Source of the DNA: Lactobacillus sp.
Lineage (GTDB): Bacteria; Bacillota; Bacilli; Lactobacillales; Lactobacillaceae
Reading direction: 5' to 3'
Assembly (NCBI RefSeq): GCF_014803895.1
Contig: NZ_JAAVAU010000007.1
Span: 1 to 15,079, forward strand
DNA: 15,079 nucleotides
Both the position numbers and the translations under genes were made by a program. Of the stretch, positions 6,441 through 13,376 are shown piece by piece (within the stretch, counting starts at the first letter, position 1; every line of letters begins with the position of its first letter). The notes below the pieces were generated by a model. It did no database searches and was not told the DNA's origin. It worked only from the letters and a program-made list of their open reading frames with translations.

Positions 6441-7124
6441 ATGAGACGCAATAATAAGGGAATGGACTTAGGTCCAGTTGTTGGTGAAATTGCCGGCAAG
6501 GATATTCGTGCTAATCAATTATTGAGAAAAGATGGTAATTGGGATGAAGGCTATGGTACACCTAGCGATGGTCAGGATACTAATTTAAAGCAAGGCCCCG
6601 TAAGAAAGCTAACATCTGATGCAAAAACTTTAATTATTTATTGGTCAAGATCAGGATCAACTGAGTTATTAGCTAGCAAAATTAATGATAAATTACCAAA
6701 TGCTGATATCTATCAAATTGAATTAGTAGAACCTTATCCTGCTAACTATCTCAAGACTTTAAGTCGTGCAAATGATGAACGACTTTCATGTAATCCACCA
6801 GCAATCGTTGAAGATTTACCTAGTTTAGAACAATATGACTGTATTTACCTCGGTTATCAAACTTGGGCAATGACGATGAGTCAACCAATGCAAAGTTTTT
6901 TACAAAGATACGGTGCAGAATTTAGAAATAAATTGATTTTTCCATTTGAAACCGAAGGTTCTTATGGGGCTGGCGATTCTGTATCAGTTATGAAGCAATT
7001 AATTGCTGGCGCAGGTGGCGGAAATAATCGTTTTACACCAGTATTAGTTATTGACGGTAATGTAGTTGATGAAGAAGACGCAGCTATTAATTATTGGATT
7101 GAAAAAACGAAAAGTTTCAAGTAG
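6441..7124 (+). CDS. Flavodoxin-fold protein, cytosolic paralogue
   Basis: A 227-residue flavodoxin-like protein without a signal peptide. The FMN phosphate loop is SRSGST (residues 69-74) after the first strand TLIIYW; later GYQTWAM and FPFETEGSYGAGDS match the isoalloxazine-side loops of long flavodoxins. Before the core, residues 10-50 form a conserved leader (LGPVVGEIAG..., GYGTPSDG) that is also present in the next gene. AGAGGG lies just upstream of ATG 6441. It is a tandem paralogue of the lipoprotein at 7134, but it starts almost exactly where the lipoprotein's linker ends, is rich in Asp and Glu, and has two cysteines (LSCNP and YDCIY). It probably carries electrons or reduces quinone-type substrates in the cytosol (inference). 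A role as partner of AKR3 is suggested only by the operon. Confidence 0.87.
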   Translation: MRRNNKGMDLGPVVGEIAGKDIRANQLLRKDGNWDEGYGTPSDGQDTNLKQGPVRKLTSDAKTLIIYWSRSGSTELLASKINDKLPNADIYQIELVEPYPANYLKTLSRANDERLSCNPPAIVEDLPSLEQYDCIYLGYQTWAMTMSQPMQSFLQRYGAEFRNKLIFPFETEGSYGAGDSVSVMKQLIAGAGGGNNRFTPVLVIDGNVVDEEDAAINYWIEKTKSFK

Positions 7125-7133
7125 GTGACAAAG

Positions 7134-7943
7134 ATGAAATTTAAAAAGTTAGGAATTGCATTGTTGCTTGCTAGCAGTTTAACCTTGGCAGCTTGCAGTA
7201 ATGCCAATAATGCGGACAGTTCTAATACTGAGGTTATTGCTTCTAAAAAAGTAAAAATAATTAAAAAGAATAATTCTCAATTAGGTCCAGTTGTTGGAAC
7301 AATTGCTGGTAAGAGTATTCGTGCTAACCAATTGATGAGAAATGATGCTAAATGGGGTGGTGGTTATGGCACTCCAAGTGATGGCAAGGATACTAACAAG
7401 TCACATGGAGCGACTAGACGCTTAACTAAAAAAGCTAAAAGTATCATTATCTATTGGTCTCGTTCTGGTTCTACTGAACTTTTAGCAAGTAAAATTGCAA
7501 AAAAGACTAATGCAGATATCTTTGAAATAAGATTGCGCAATCCATACCCAGCAAATTATAAAAAAACTTTAGCTCGTGCCAACAAAGAAAGAGCGACTGG
7601 TCGTCCACCTAAGGTAATTAAGGATTTGCCTAATTTAAAGCAATACAAGACTATTTATGTTGGTTATCAGACCTGGGCAATGACTTTAAGTCAGCCAATG
7701 CAAGGCTTTTTCAAGCAATATGGTGGTCAATTCAAGAATAAGATTATTGCACCTTTTGAAACACAAGGCGGCTATGGTGCTGGTGATTCAATTGATGTCA
7801 TGAAGAATTTGATTCGCGAAAAAGGCGGAAAGAATAACACTTATGCCTCAGACTTAATTATTGACGGTAATAAAGTTAATAAATCTAATACTAATAAAAA
7901 GGTCGATAAGTGGGTCAAAAAAGTTAAAGCAATAAAAAACTAA
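7134..7943 (+). CDS. Flavodoxin-fold lipoprotein, surface-anchored paralogue
   Basis: A 269-residue lipoprotein. A signal peptide (MKFKKLG, then a hydrophobic run) ends in the lipobox LAAC with Cys21 as the lipid-modified residue. A flexible linker to about residue 48 follows, then the same leader (LGPVVGTIAG, GYGTPSDG) and flavodoxin core as in the gene before, with SRSGST at 109-114. The start is ATG 7134: AGGTG (7123-7127) is its ribosome site, and the GTG inside that site at 7125 would be a poor start. Compared with its cytosolic neighbour it is strongly Lys-rich and has no cysteine besides the lipobox, both fitting an exported protein. It would act on the outer face of the membrane, perhaps in extracellular flavin-based electron transfer or quinone reduction (inference). 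It is last in the operon, with a terminator at 7954. Confidence 0.88.
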   Translation: MKFKKLGIALLLASSLTLAACSNANNADSSNTEVIASKKVKIIKKNNSQLGPVVGTIAGKSIRANQLMRNDAKWGGGYGTPSDGKDTNKSHGATRRLTKKAKSIIIYWSRSGSTELLASKIAKKTNADIFEIRLRNPYPANYKKTLARANKERATGRPPKVIKDLPNLKQYKTIYVGYQTWAMTLSQPMQGFFKQYGGQFKNKIIAPFETQGGYGAGDSIDVMKNLIREKGGKNNTYASDLIIDGNKVNKSNTNKKVDKWVKKVKAIKN

Positions 7944-7953
7944 ATCTAAAAAT

Positions 7954-8004
7954 AAAACGTCTAACTTGGTAGTTAAAATTACTACATGTAGTTAGACGTT
8001 TTTT
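7954..8004. terminator. Bidirectional terminator between flavodoxin operon and lysR2
   Basis: Stem AAAACGTCTAAC (7954-7965) with GTTAGACGTTTT (7991-8002), an inner TAGT/ACTA helix, and T-runs on both strands. It lies between convergent genes. Confidence 0.85.
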
Positions 8005-8009
8005 GTATT

Positions 8010-8891
8010 TTATTTAATGATAGAATTTCTTGGCCACTTTTGAGCCACATCTTTTAAGAATGGTTGGATAATCTTTCTTTGATCTTTCAAGTAACTACCG
8101 TAGATTTCGATTTGATTTGCATCATCGACAATTGGAATCGAAATTCGATCATCGTCATCACGTTCATGAATATTGCTATCGAGAGTTACATTTGATCTAA
8201 AAGTAGGAAAGTTAGAATAATGTGTTAGCTCATCTAAAGCATTTAAGTCTTCTTGATATAAAAACTTAGCATCAGGAATATTATCTTCAATTACTTTTCT
8301 CCAAGGGCCAATATCAGTAACTACGATAAAGCTGAGTCCGGCCAAATCTTTGAAAGTCACACTTTTATTAGCAGCTAACGGGTGAAATTTATCGATTCTA
8401 ACATATAAATTCTCCGTTCCGATAAACATTGATTCAATATCTTCACTATTTAAATCTTGAGCTGTAAAAATAAGACGCTCTTTGAAGTTTTTTAAATCAG
8501 ATACAACTTCATTTTCAGATATTAATTGACCATTAAATTCTAAATTTTGCCTAAATTGATCTTGATGAGTTTCAGACCAAAGTAAAGGACCAGGCGCTAC
8601 TGAACCGATATTGATATACTTTTGCATCTGATCAAAGTTGACAATTTTTTCAATAAAATTACTTTCTGCATTTAATAACTTCTTAGCTTCAGCAGCAGCT
8701 AACTTACCAGTTTCATTAAGTAAAATTCGATTAATCTTACGATCAAAAAGTGCAACACCTAATTCTTGCTCCAATTTTTTCATTCCTCGAGTCACACTAG
8801 GTTGCGTGATCATCAAATGCTCAGCTGTTGCACTTAAAGTCCCATATTTATCAAAAGCCACAAGTTCTTCTAATAGTTCTAAATTTATCAT
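8010..8891 (-). CDS. LysR-family transcriptional regulator (LysR2)
   Basis: A 293-residue LysR-type regulator. The winged helix-turn-helix (residues 1-60) contains YGTLSATAEHLMITQPSVTR and KKLEQELGVALFDRK. The effector-binding domain follows, with SVAPGPLLW and PLAANKSVTFKDLAG segments. The start at 8889-8891 is fixed by AGGAGG (8898-8903). It is divergent from AKR4, and the gap holds a class 2 operator only 15 bases upstream of its own start codon. A candidate lysR2 promoter (TTGCTG at 8939-8944, TACATT at 8917-8922, minus strand) overlaps the box, so binding should repress lysR2 itself. Two more class 2 operators, at 4373 and 5503, make LysR2 the likely activator of AKR2 and the flavodoxin operon too. 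The signal is unknown. Confidence 0.92.
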   Translation of the reverse strand: MINLELLEELVAFDKYGTLSATAEHLMITQPSVTRGMKKLEQELGVALFDRKINRILLNETGKLAAAEAKKLLNAESNFIEKIVNFDQMQKYINIGSVAPGPLLWSETHQDQFRQNLEFNGQLISENEVVSDLKNFKERLIFTAQDLNSEDIESMFIGTENLYVRIDKFHPLAANKSVTFKDLAGLSFIVVTDIGPWRKVIEDNIPDAKFLYQEDLNALDELTHYSNFPTFRSNVTLDSNIHERDDDDRISIPIVDDANQIEIYGSYLKDQRKIIQPFLKDVAQKWPRNSIIK

Positions 8892-8906
8892 TTTATTCCT
8901 CCTTTA

Positions 8907-8973
8907 GTATGCGCATAATGTATATTAGCATAAATAAACAGCAATTTTCTTTTATTTACGCTCAAGATATACT
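8907..8973 (+). promoter_or_regulatory. Class 2 LysR-type operator and promoter of AKR4, overlapping lysR2 promoter
   Basis: ATGC-N7-GTAT (8909-8923), TTAGCAT (8924-8930 area), AGCAATT (8940-8946) and -10 TATACT (8968-8973) repeat the architecture at 4373 and 5503, with the block start again 61 bases before the -10. Being between a divergent LysR gene and its presumed target, this site ties the class 2 motif to LysR2. Confidence 0.8.
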
Positions 8974-9027
8974 AATAATCGTTAAGAGATAAAGAAATAC
9001 AAATTATTAAAAATGGAGGAATTTCCA

Positions 9028-9885
9028 ATGGACTACATTACTTTGAATGATGGCAATAAGATGCCACAACTTGGATTTGGTGTTTTCCAAGTGCCAGATT
9101 TAAAACAAGCAGAAACTGCAGTTAAAGATGCAATCGATGTTGGTTATCGCTTATTCGATACAGCTGCAGCTTACCAAAACGAAGAAGCAGTTGGTAAGGC
9201 AATCAACCACAGTGGTATCAACAGAAGTGAATTTTTTGTAACTTCTAAGCTTTGGGTAGATCATTTCACTTATGAAAAGGCTAAGAAGGGTATTGATGAA
9301 TCTTTGCAAAAACTCGGCATGGATTACATGGACCTTTACTTACTTCACCAACCATATGGTGACACTTATGGGGCATGGAGAGCTTTGGAAGAAGCACAAA
9401 AAGCTGGCAAGATTAAATCAATCGGTGTTTCTAACTTTTATCCAGATCAGTTGAAAAACTTAGAATTGATGAGCGATGTTAAACCTGCAGTTAACCAAAT
9501 AGAAGTTTCGCCATGGTATCAACGTTATTGTGAAGTTAACTGGTTTCAAAAAGAAGGTGTTACTGTTGAAGCTTGGGCACCATTTGCTGAAGGTAAGCGT
9601 GATATTTTTACTAATGAAATAATTGCTCAAATTGGTAAAAAGTATGGCAAGAAGAATGGCCAAGTAATTTTACGGTGGTTACTTCAAAGTGGTATTGTTG
9701 TAATTCCAAAGTCTGTTCACAAGGCTCGTATGGCAGAAAATTTCGATGTCTTTGACTTTAAGTTGAGTGATGAGGATATGAAGAAACTGAGTTCACTTGA
9801 TTTAGATGAAAGCCAATTCTTCAGTCATCGTGATCCTAATGCTATTGAAAGTATCTTTGGTTCAAGCTTAAAGACTTTACGTTAA
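9028..9885 (+). CDS. Aldo/keto reductase (AKR4), AKR5-like
   Basis: A 285-residue aldo/keto reductase of the 2,5-diketogluconate/glyoxal reductase-like class. The tetrad is Asp44 and Tyr49 (FDTAAAY), Lys74 (TSKLW) and His107 (LLHQP). The cofactor motif IPKSVHKARMAEN lies near the C-terminus, followed by a longer tail than AKR3 (DPNAIESIFGSSL). I chose ATG 9028: GGAGG at 9015-9019 overlaps the codons of the alternative ATG at 9013, the same arrangement as in AKR1. It is divergent from lysR2 under a class 2 operator, and an NmrA-like gene follows after 24 bases, so the two are probably one operon. Reactive-carbonyl or quinone reduction is likely; the substrate is not readable. Confidence 0.93.
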   Translation: MDYITLNDGNKMPQLGFGVFQVPDLKQAETAVKDAIDVGYRLFDTAAAYQNEEAVGKAINHSGINRSEFFVTSKLWVDHFTYEKAKKGIDESLQKLGMDYMDLYLLHQPYGDTYGAWRALEEAQKAGKIKSIGVSNFYPDQLKNLELMSDVKPAVNQIEVSPWYQRYCEVNWFQKEGVTVEAWAPFAEGKRDIFTNEIIAQIGKKYGKKNGQVILRWLLQSGIVVIPKSVHKARMAENFDVFDFKLSDEDMKKLSSLDLDESQFFSHRDPNAIESIFGSSLKTLR

Positions 9886-9909
9886 TTTTTTAGAAAGAAG
9901 GATATCTTA

Positions 9910-10569
9910 ATGACTAAAGTTGCAATTATTGGAGCAAATGGACAAATTGCTCGCCTAGTAGAAGAAAAGATTTTAAGTAAAAATAATGATATTGAATTAA
10001 CACTCTTCTTGAGAAATGCATCCCGTCTTGCTAATTTAGCAGATAATCCAAGAGTTACCCTCATTGATGGGGATGCTAATGATCCTGAAGACTTGCGCAA
10101 AGCCATCAAAGGCCAAGATATTGTTTACGTTGCCTTTGTTGACCACGGTGCAGGTGCTAAGCTCACTCAAGAGGTTATTAAAATTATGGATGAAGAAGGC
10201 GTTAAGCGTTTGATTTCTTCAAATATCCTCGGTATCTACGATGAAGTTCCTGAACCATTTGGCTCATACAACCGCGATGTCTGCTTTGGTGGCGAAGTTA
10301 AGCCAACTGACTCAGTAGTTCTTTCTGATAAGTACATTGAAGAAAGTGTCTTAGATTATACCGTACTTCGTTTAGCATGGCTCAACGACCGCAATGATAC
10401 TAACTACACTATCACTCACAAGGGTGAAGAATATGTCGGTGTTTCAGTTTCAAGAAAGAGCTGTGCTGAAGTGGTTGCAAGTATCATTGAAGATCCTTCT
10501 AAGTACAGCAAAGAAAGCATCGGCTTTGCCGACCCCGCAACTCAAGGCTCTAGCAGACCTGTTTACTAA
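9910..10569 (+). CDS. NAD(P)-binding Rossmann-fold oxidoreductase, NmrA/atypical SDR type
   Basis: A 219-residue protein with an N-terminal dinucleotide-binding motif VAIIGANGQIA (GxxGxxA, residues 4-14), an acidic-strand region with NPRVTLIDGDANDPEDL, and DIVYVAFVDHGAG, as in NmrA-like and NAD(P)H-binding atypical short-chain dehydrogenases. There is no clear YxxxK catalytic pair; YTVLRLAWL is the usual family segment at this position. AAGGA lies at 9897-9901, eight bases before ATG 9910. It follows AKR4 by 24 bases and should be co-transcribed. Family members include quinone reductases of the QOR2 type and redox sensors, so it fits the carbonyl/quinone theme, but its activity is not known. 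Confidence 0.87.
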   Translation: MTKVAIIGANGQIARLVEEKILSKNNDIELTLFLRNASRLANLADNPRVTLIDGDANDPEDLRKAIKGQDIVYVAFVDHGAGAKLTQEVIKIMDEEGVKRLISSNILGIYDEVPEPFGSYNRDVCFGGEVKPTDSVVLSDKYIEESVLDYTVLRLAWLNDRNDTNYTITHKGEEYVGVSVSRKSCAEVVASIIEDPSKYSKESIGFADPATQGSSRPVY

Positions 10570-10678
10570 AATTAGATTTTTTGCTTTTCATTTTTCATAC
10601 ATACTTTTATCCTCTAGTAAATGAATTTATACACAACTTAAAATATTTTTTACTTACTCAAACTTAATTAATCTATCT

Positions 10679-10712
10679 GAGCACTTCCCGACTTAATGGA
10701 AGTGCTCTTTTT
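10679..10712 (+). terminator. Terminator after the AKR4 operon
   Basis: Stem GAGCACTTCC (10679-10688) with GGAAGTGCTC (10698-10707), then five Ts. The 110 bases between the NmrA-like gene and this hairpin hold no recognisable gene. Confidence 0.88.
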
Positions 10713-10766
10713 CATTTGAAAAAAATCTAAAAATCGATAAAATAATTTTTGAAAGAAGGGATAAGA

Positions 10767-11345
10767 ATGAATAAAGAGAGATTAACAGCATTCACGGATG
10801 CAGTGTTGGCAATCATTATGACTATTTTAGTTTTAGAATTAGAGAAGCCTAAAACTATGACTTGGGCTAATTTATGGGATTTAAGGATGAATTTCTTTGC
10901 TTATGCAATTTCATTCTTTTGGTTAGGTTTAATGTGGGCTGATAATCACCGCGCTTTTCATGAAATCAATAAGATTAGTGATGGAACAGTTGCATGGACA
11001 TTGATCATGCTATTCTTTTCATCATTTTTCCCATATTCAACAAGTATCGTATCCAGTGATTTCAATAATTCAACTGCGCAGGTATTTTACGGCATTATCA
11101 TTATCCTAGTGTCGCTCAGTAACATTGGGATTTCTCATTCATTAAATAAAGCAGGTAATAAACATCAATTCCAAGGATTATTCGATATGTCGCGTAGTCT
11201 AGTAGCAATTGATTTGGGCATTAAATTCATTGGTATTATTTTATCTTTGACGATTTTTCCACCGGCAACTATGTGGTCGATTTTTATTGCTTCAGCAATG
11301 TTGATTATTTGGAACTCAATTAAAAAGAAACAACTTAATTTGTAA
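10767..11345 (+). CDS. TMEM175-family (DUF1211) potassium channel-like membrane protein
   Basis: A 192-residue integral membrane protein. The N-terminus RLTAFTDAVLAIIMTILVLEL is the family signature (RxxxFSD-type, here with Thr for Ser), found at the pore-lining first helix of TMEM175 channels. A second conserved region, FFWLGLMWADNHRAFHEI, follows at about residues 48-70, then four more hydrophobic segments (five to six in all). Bacterial members form tetrameric, weakly selective potassium channels in the cytoplasmic membrane. GAAGGG lies at 10754-10759 before ATG 10767; a start at the TTG 18 bases earlier would overlap that ribosome site. It is alone between two terminators and has no visible link with the redox genes. 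Confidence 0.88.
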   Translation: MNKERLTAFTDAVLAIIMTILVLELEKPKTMTWANLWDLRMNFFAYAISFFWLGLMWADNHRAFHEINKISDGTVAWTLIMLFFSSFFPYSTSIVSSDFNNSTAQVFYGIIIILVSLSNIGISHSLNKAGNKHQFQGLFDMSRSLVAIDLGIKFIGIILSLTIFPPATMWSIFIASAMLIIWNSIKKKQLNL

Positions 11346-11348
11346 GCT

Positions 11349-11379
11349 AAAAGCATTCCTGGGAGTAGGGATGCTTTTT
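11349..11379 (+). terminator. Terminator of the TMEM175-like gene
   Basis: Stem AAAAGCATTCC (11349-11359) with GGGATGCTTTTT (11368-11379), one mismatch or wobble, ending in a T-run. Confidence 0.8.
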
Positions 11380-11437
11380 ATATAAAAAAACGCTACAATA
11401 GGTGAAAACAATCCAATTAACTATGGAGATGAATTCA

Positions 11438-12454
11438 ATGAAAGCAGTTCAACTAATAAAGTATAGTAAAACTCATCCTAAATATCGTTTAGCTGAGATA
11501 GATGAAGGAAAATTGGGTCCTGAAGATATTAGGGTGCAAGTTCGAACAGCTGGCGTTAATCCAGTTGATTATAAAATTAGCCATGGTGACATTAAGCTTT
11601 TATTACCATATAAATTACCTTTGACTATGGGTAATGAGCTTGTTGGAACTATTACTGAAATTGGTAAACAAGTTCCTCACGGGTTTAAGATAGGGGATAG
11701 AGTATTTGCTAGAATGCCGATTGATCGAATTGGTGCTTTTGCCGAAAGTGCAGTTCTTAAATATAGCTCAGTAGCTAAAGTACCTGAATATTTGACAGAT
11801 GAAGAGGCTGCTGCAATTCCATTAACTGCATTAACTACTCTCCAAGCTTTAAACTTGTTCAACGGTAAACCAGGCGATAGTTTATTTATTTCTGGAGGAA
11901 CCGGAAGTTTTGGAGCAATGGCTATTCCAATTGCTACTGCTTTGGGATATAAAGTTATTACTAGTGGTAGTGAGCGTAATCGGCCTAAAGTTGAAAACTT
12001 AGGTATTAGTAAATTCATTGATTACCACACCACTGACTACACAGAAATTTTACATGATATTGATTTTGTAATCGATACTATTGGTGGAAAAGAAATCAAA
12101 AAATCTTTAGCCATTTTAAAACCAGGAGGAACAGTAGTTTCTCTCAATCCTCCTGTTAATAAAGAATTTGCAGAAAGAATGGGTGTTAGTGAATTTCAGA
12201 AAATTTTATTTACTCTAGATGGTTTAAAAATTGACCATTTAGCTGCAAAAGAAGGAAAAAATTATCGCTTTATTTTTGTAAGATCAAGTGGGATTCAACT
12301 TGCTTTAGCAGCTAAGATTTTAGAGCAGAAACAAATACATCCAGCTATTGGTAAAGTTTATACTTTAGATGAATATGATCAGGCTTTGACACAAGTAGAG
12401 CAAGGACATAATTCTGGGAAAATTATTATTAAAAATACTATCAGCCCTTCCTAA
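11438..12454 (+). CDS. Zinc-independent MDR oxidoreductase (quinone oxidoreductase-like)
   Basis: A 338-residue medium-chain dehydrogenase/reductase. The GroES-like N-terminal domain has VRTAGVNPVDYKI and TMGNELVG; the usual zinc ligand His of GHE is Asn here and no structural-zinc cysteines are present, so it belongs to the zinc-free NADPH:quinone reductase branch. The nucleotide-binding loop is SGGTGSFG (residues 152-159), followed by GYKVITSGSERN for the NADPH phosphate. I chose ATG 11438, nine bases after GGAG (11425-11428); the upstream GTG 11402 and ATG 11429 lack a suitable ribosome site. A TACAAT -10 (11394-11399) is a candidate promoter. It is monocistronic between two terminators, with no class 1 or class 2 LysR motif upstream. 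One-electron or two-electron quinone or enone reduction is likely. Confidence 0.9.
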   Translation: MKAVQLIKYSKTHPKYRLAEIDEGKLGPEDIRVQVRTAGVNPVDYKISHGDIKLLLPYKLPLTMGNELVGTITEIGKQVPHGFKIGDRVFARMPIDRIGAFAESAVLKYSSVAKVPEYLTDEEAAAIPLTALTTLQALNLFNGKPGDSLFISGGTGSFGAMAIPIATALGYKVITSGSERNRPKVENLGISKFIDYHTTDYTEILHDIDFVIDTIGGKEIKKSLAILKPGGTVVSLNPPVNKEFAERMGVSEFQKILFTLDGLKIDHLAAKEGKNYRFIFVRSSGIQLALAAKILEQKQIHPAIGKVYTLDEYDQALTQVEQGHNSGKIIIKNTISPS

Positions 12455-12460
12455 AAACAA

Positions 12461-12499
12461 TAAATTAAGCACTTTACGTATAGTAAAGTGCTTAATTTA
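12461..12499. terminator. Strong hairpin terminator
   Basis: A perfect 17-base stem (12461-12477 with 12483-12499, core AAGCACTTTAC/GTAAAGTGCTT) around a 5-base loop, flanked by A/T runs so that it could work in both directions. Confidence 0.82.
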
Positions 12500-12602
12500 T
12501 TTAATAAGTCCCCATAGTCTTACTTAAAGGATAATTTTTGCTTTAAAGTATATTATTTATATCATAAGTTCAAAGTTAGACTACTAAATTTTTGAATTTA
12601 AC

Positions 12603-12651
12603 TTTATAATATTACGAGCTGAATTAAAATGCAGGGATTCATTCCCGATAT
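12603..12651 (+). repeat. IS left-end relic in the leader of the stalk-protein gene
   Basis: The 19 bases at 12603-12621 are the same as the outer end of both tnpB elements (335-353 minus strand, 14730-14748 plus strand). After that the similarity becomes patchy: ATTCATT (12637-12643) and CCGA (12645-12648) fall at about the place of the inner hairpin, and a short GGGA/TCCC hairpin is left. Upstream, ATTTTTGAATTT (12588-12599) also occurs in the IS promoter region. It looks like a degenerated end or a PATE-like remnant, but could be an unrelated shared target. Confidence 0.5.
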
Positions 12652-12674
12652 AGTTATACAAAGTGAGGAAAAAA

Positions 12675-13376
12675 GTGAAATTAAAAATCGTTAAAACGAC
12701 AGCACTAATAAGTGCATTTACCATATTTTCATTAATGACGACTACCCATATTGTATCAGCTGATGACGACGATACGCAGACAATAATTATTCATGAAGAA
12801 ACAGATGACGATTCACAATCCAGTACTACAACATCGTCTTCTGAAGCCAATAATTCTAGTACTCATTCCTCTAGTACATCTCAACAGCAAGGTAGCAGCC
12901 AAAGTAGCTCAACTAGTACTCATAGTTCTAATAATGAAGCACAAAGCTCAAGTAATAGCACAACTACTCAGCAGAGTAGTTCACAACAATATAAACAGAG
13001 TAACAGCACTCAATCTAATCAAAATAATACCCCATCTACACACACTAACTCTGATACTGATGAATCTAGCATAACTACTCAAAACAATGATGATAGTCAA
13101 GTTGAGCCATCTACTTCAAGCCAAGCTGAGGAAAAAAGCAGTAACACCAAAAAGAAAAGTACTGAGAAATCCAAAAGTACTAAAAAGTCTAAAAAGAAAA
13201 AAACGACCAAAAAACAACCAGCGTCTAAAAAAGAAAAATCATCTACATCTATTTCGACAAGTTTAGGTTCTCGAATTGGACTCATTTTTTGGAATATTAT
13301 TGGAGTAGGTGTTATTGCTGGTGGAGCATTTTATGTATTTAAAATGTATAAACGTATTAAAAATAGTAAACACTGA
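12675..13376 (+). CDS. Secreted Ser/Thr/Gln-rich membrane-anchored stalk protein
   Basis: A 233-residue surface protein of unknown family. A signal peptide (MKLKIVKTTALISAF..., cleavage likely after VSA29) is followed by an acidic stretch (DDDD, HEETDDD), a low-complexity region of Ser, Thr, Gln and Asn to about residue 150, a Lys-rich stretch (KKKSTEKSKSTKKSKKKK) and a C-terminal membrane helix (about 201-221) with tail KMYKRIKNSKH. There is no LPxTG motif, so anchoring would be by the helix, not sortase. Ser/Thr-rich regions of this kind in lactobacilli are often glycosylated and act as stalks; no folded domain is seen. I chose GTG 12675 because GAGG (12665-12668) is its ribosome site; GTG 12663 overlaps it. 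It ends exactly where the convergent rarA begins. Confidence 0.8.
   Translation: MKLKIVKTTALISAFTIFSLMTTTHIVSADDDDTQTIIIHEETDDDSQSSTTTSSSEANNSSTHSSSTSQQQGSSQSSSTSTHSSNNEAQSSSNSTTTQQSSSQQYKQSNSTQSNQNNTPSTHTNSDTDESSITTQNNDDSQVEPSTSSQAEEKSSNTKKKSTEKSKSTKKSKKKKTTKKQPASKKEKSSTSISTSLGSRIGLIFWNIIGVGVIAGGAFYVFKMYKRIKNSKH

Noticed and set aside
12461..12499. Perfect palindrome as a regulator-binding site or small RNA
   Set aside because: Position just after a stop codon, 17-base stem and flanking T-rich sequence are explained by a terminator.
12793..13285. Overlapping frames on both strands inside the Ser/Thr-rich gene (93 and 62 residues)
   Set aside because: They are by-products of the low-complexity codons (AGT, ACT, CAA, AAA repeats), with no ribosome sites and no plausible protein features.
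12675..13376. Sortase-anchored LPxTG protein
   Set aside because: The C-terminal helix and basic tail fit, but no LPxTG or close variant precedes the helix.
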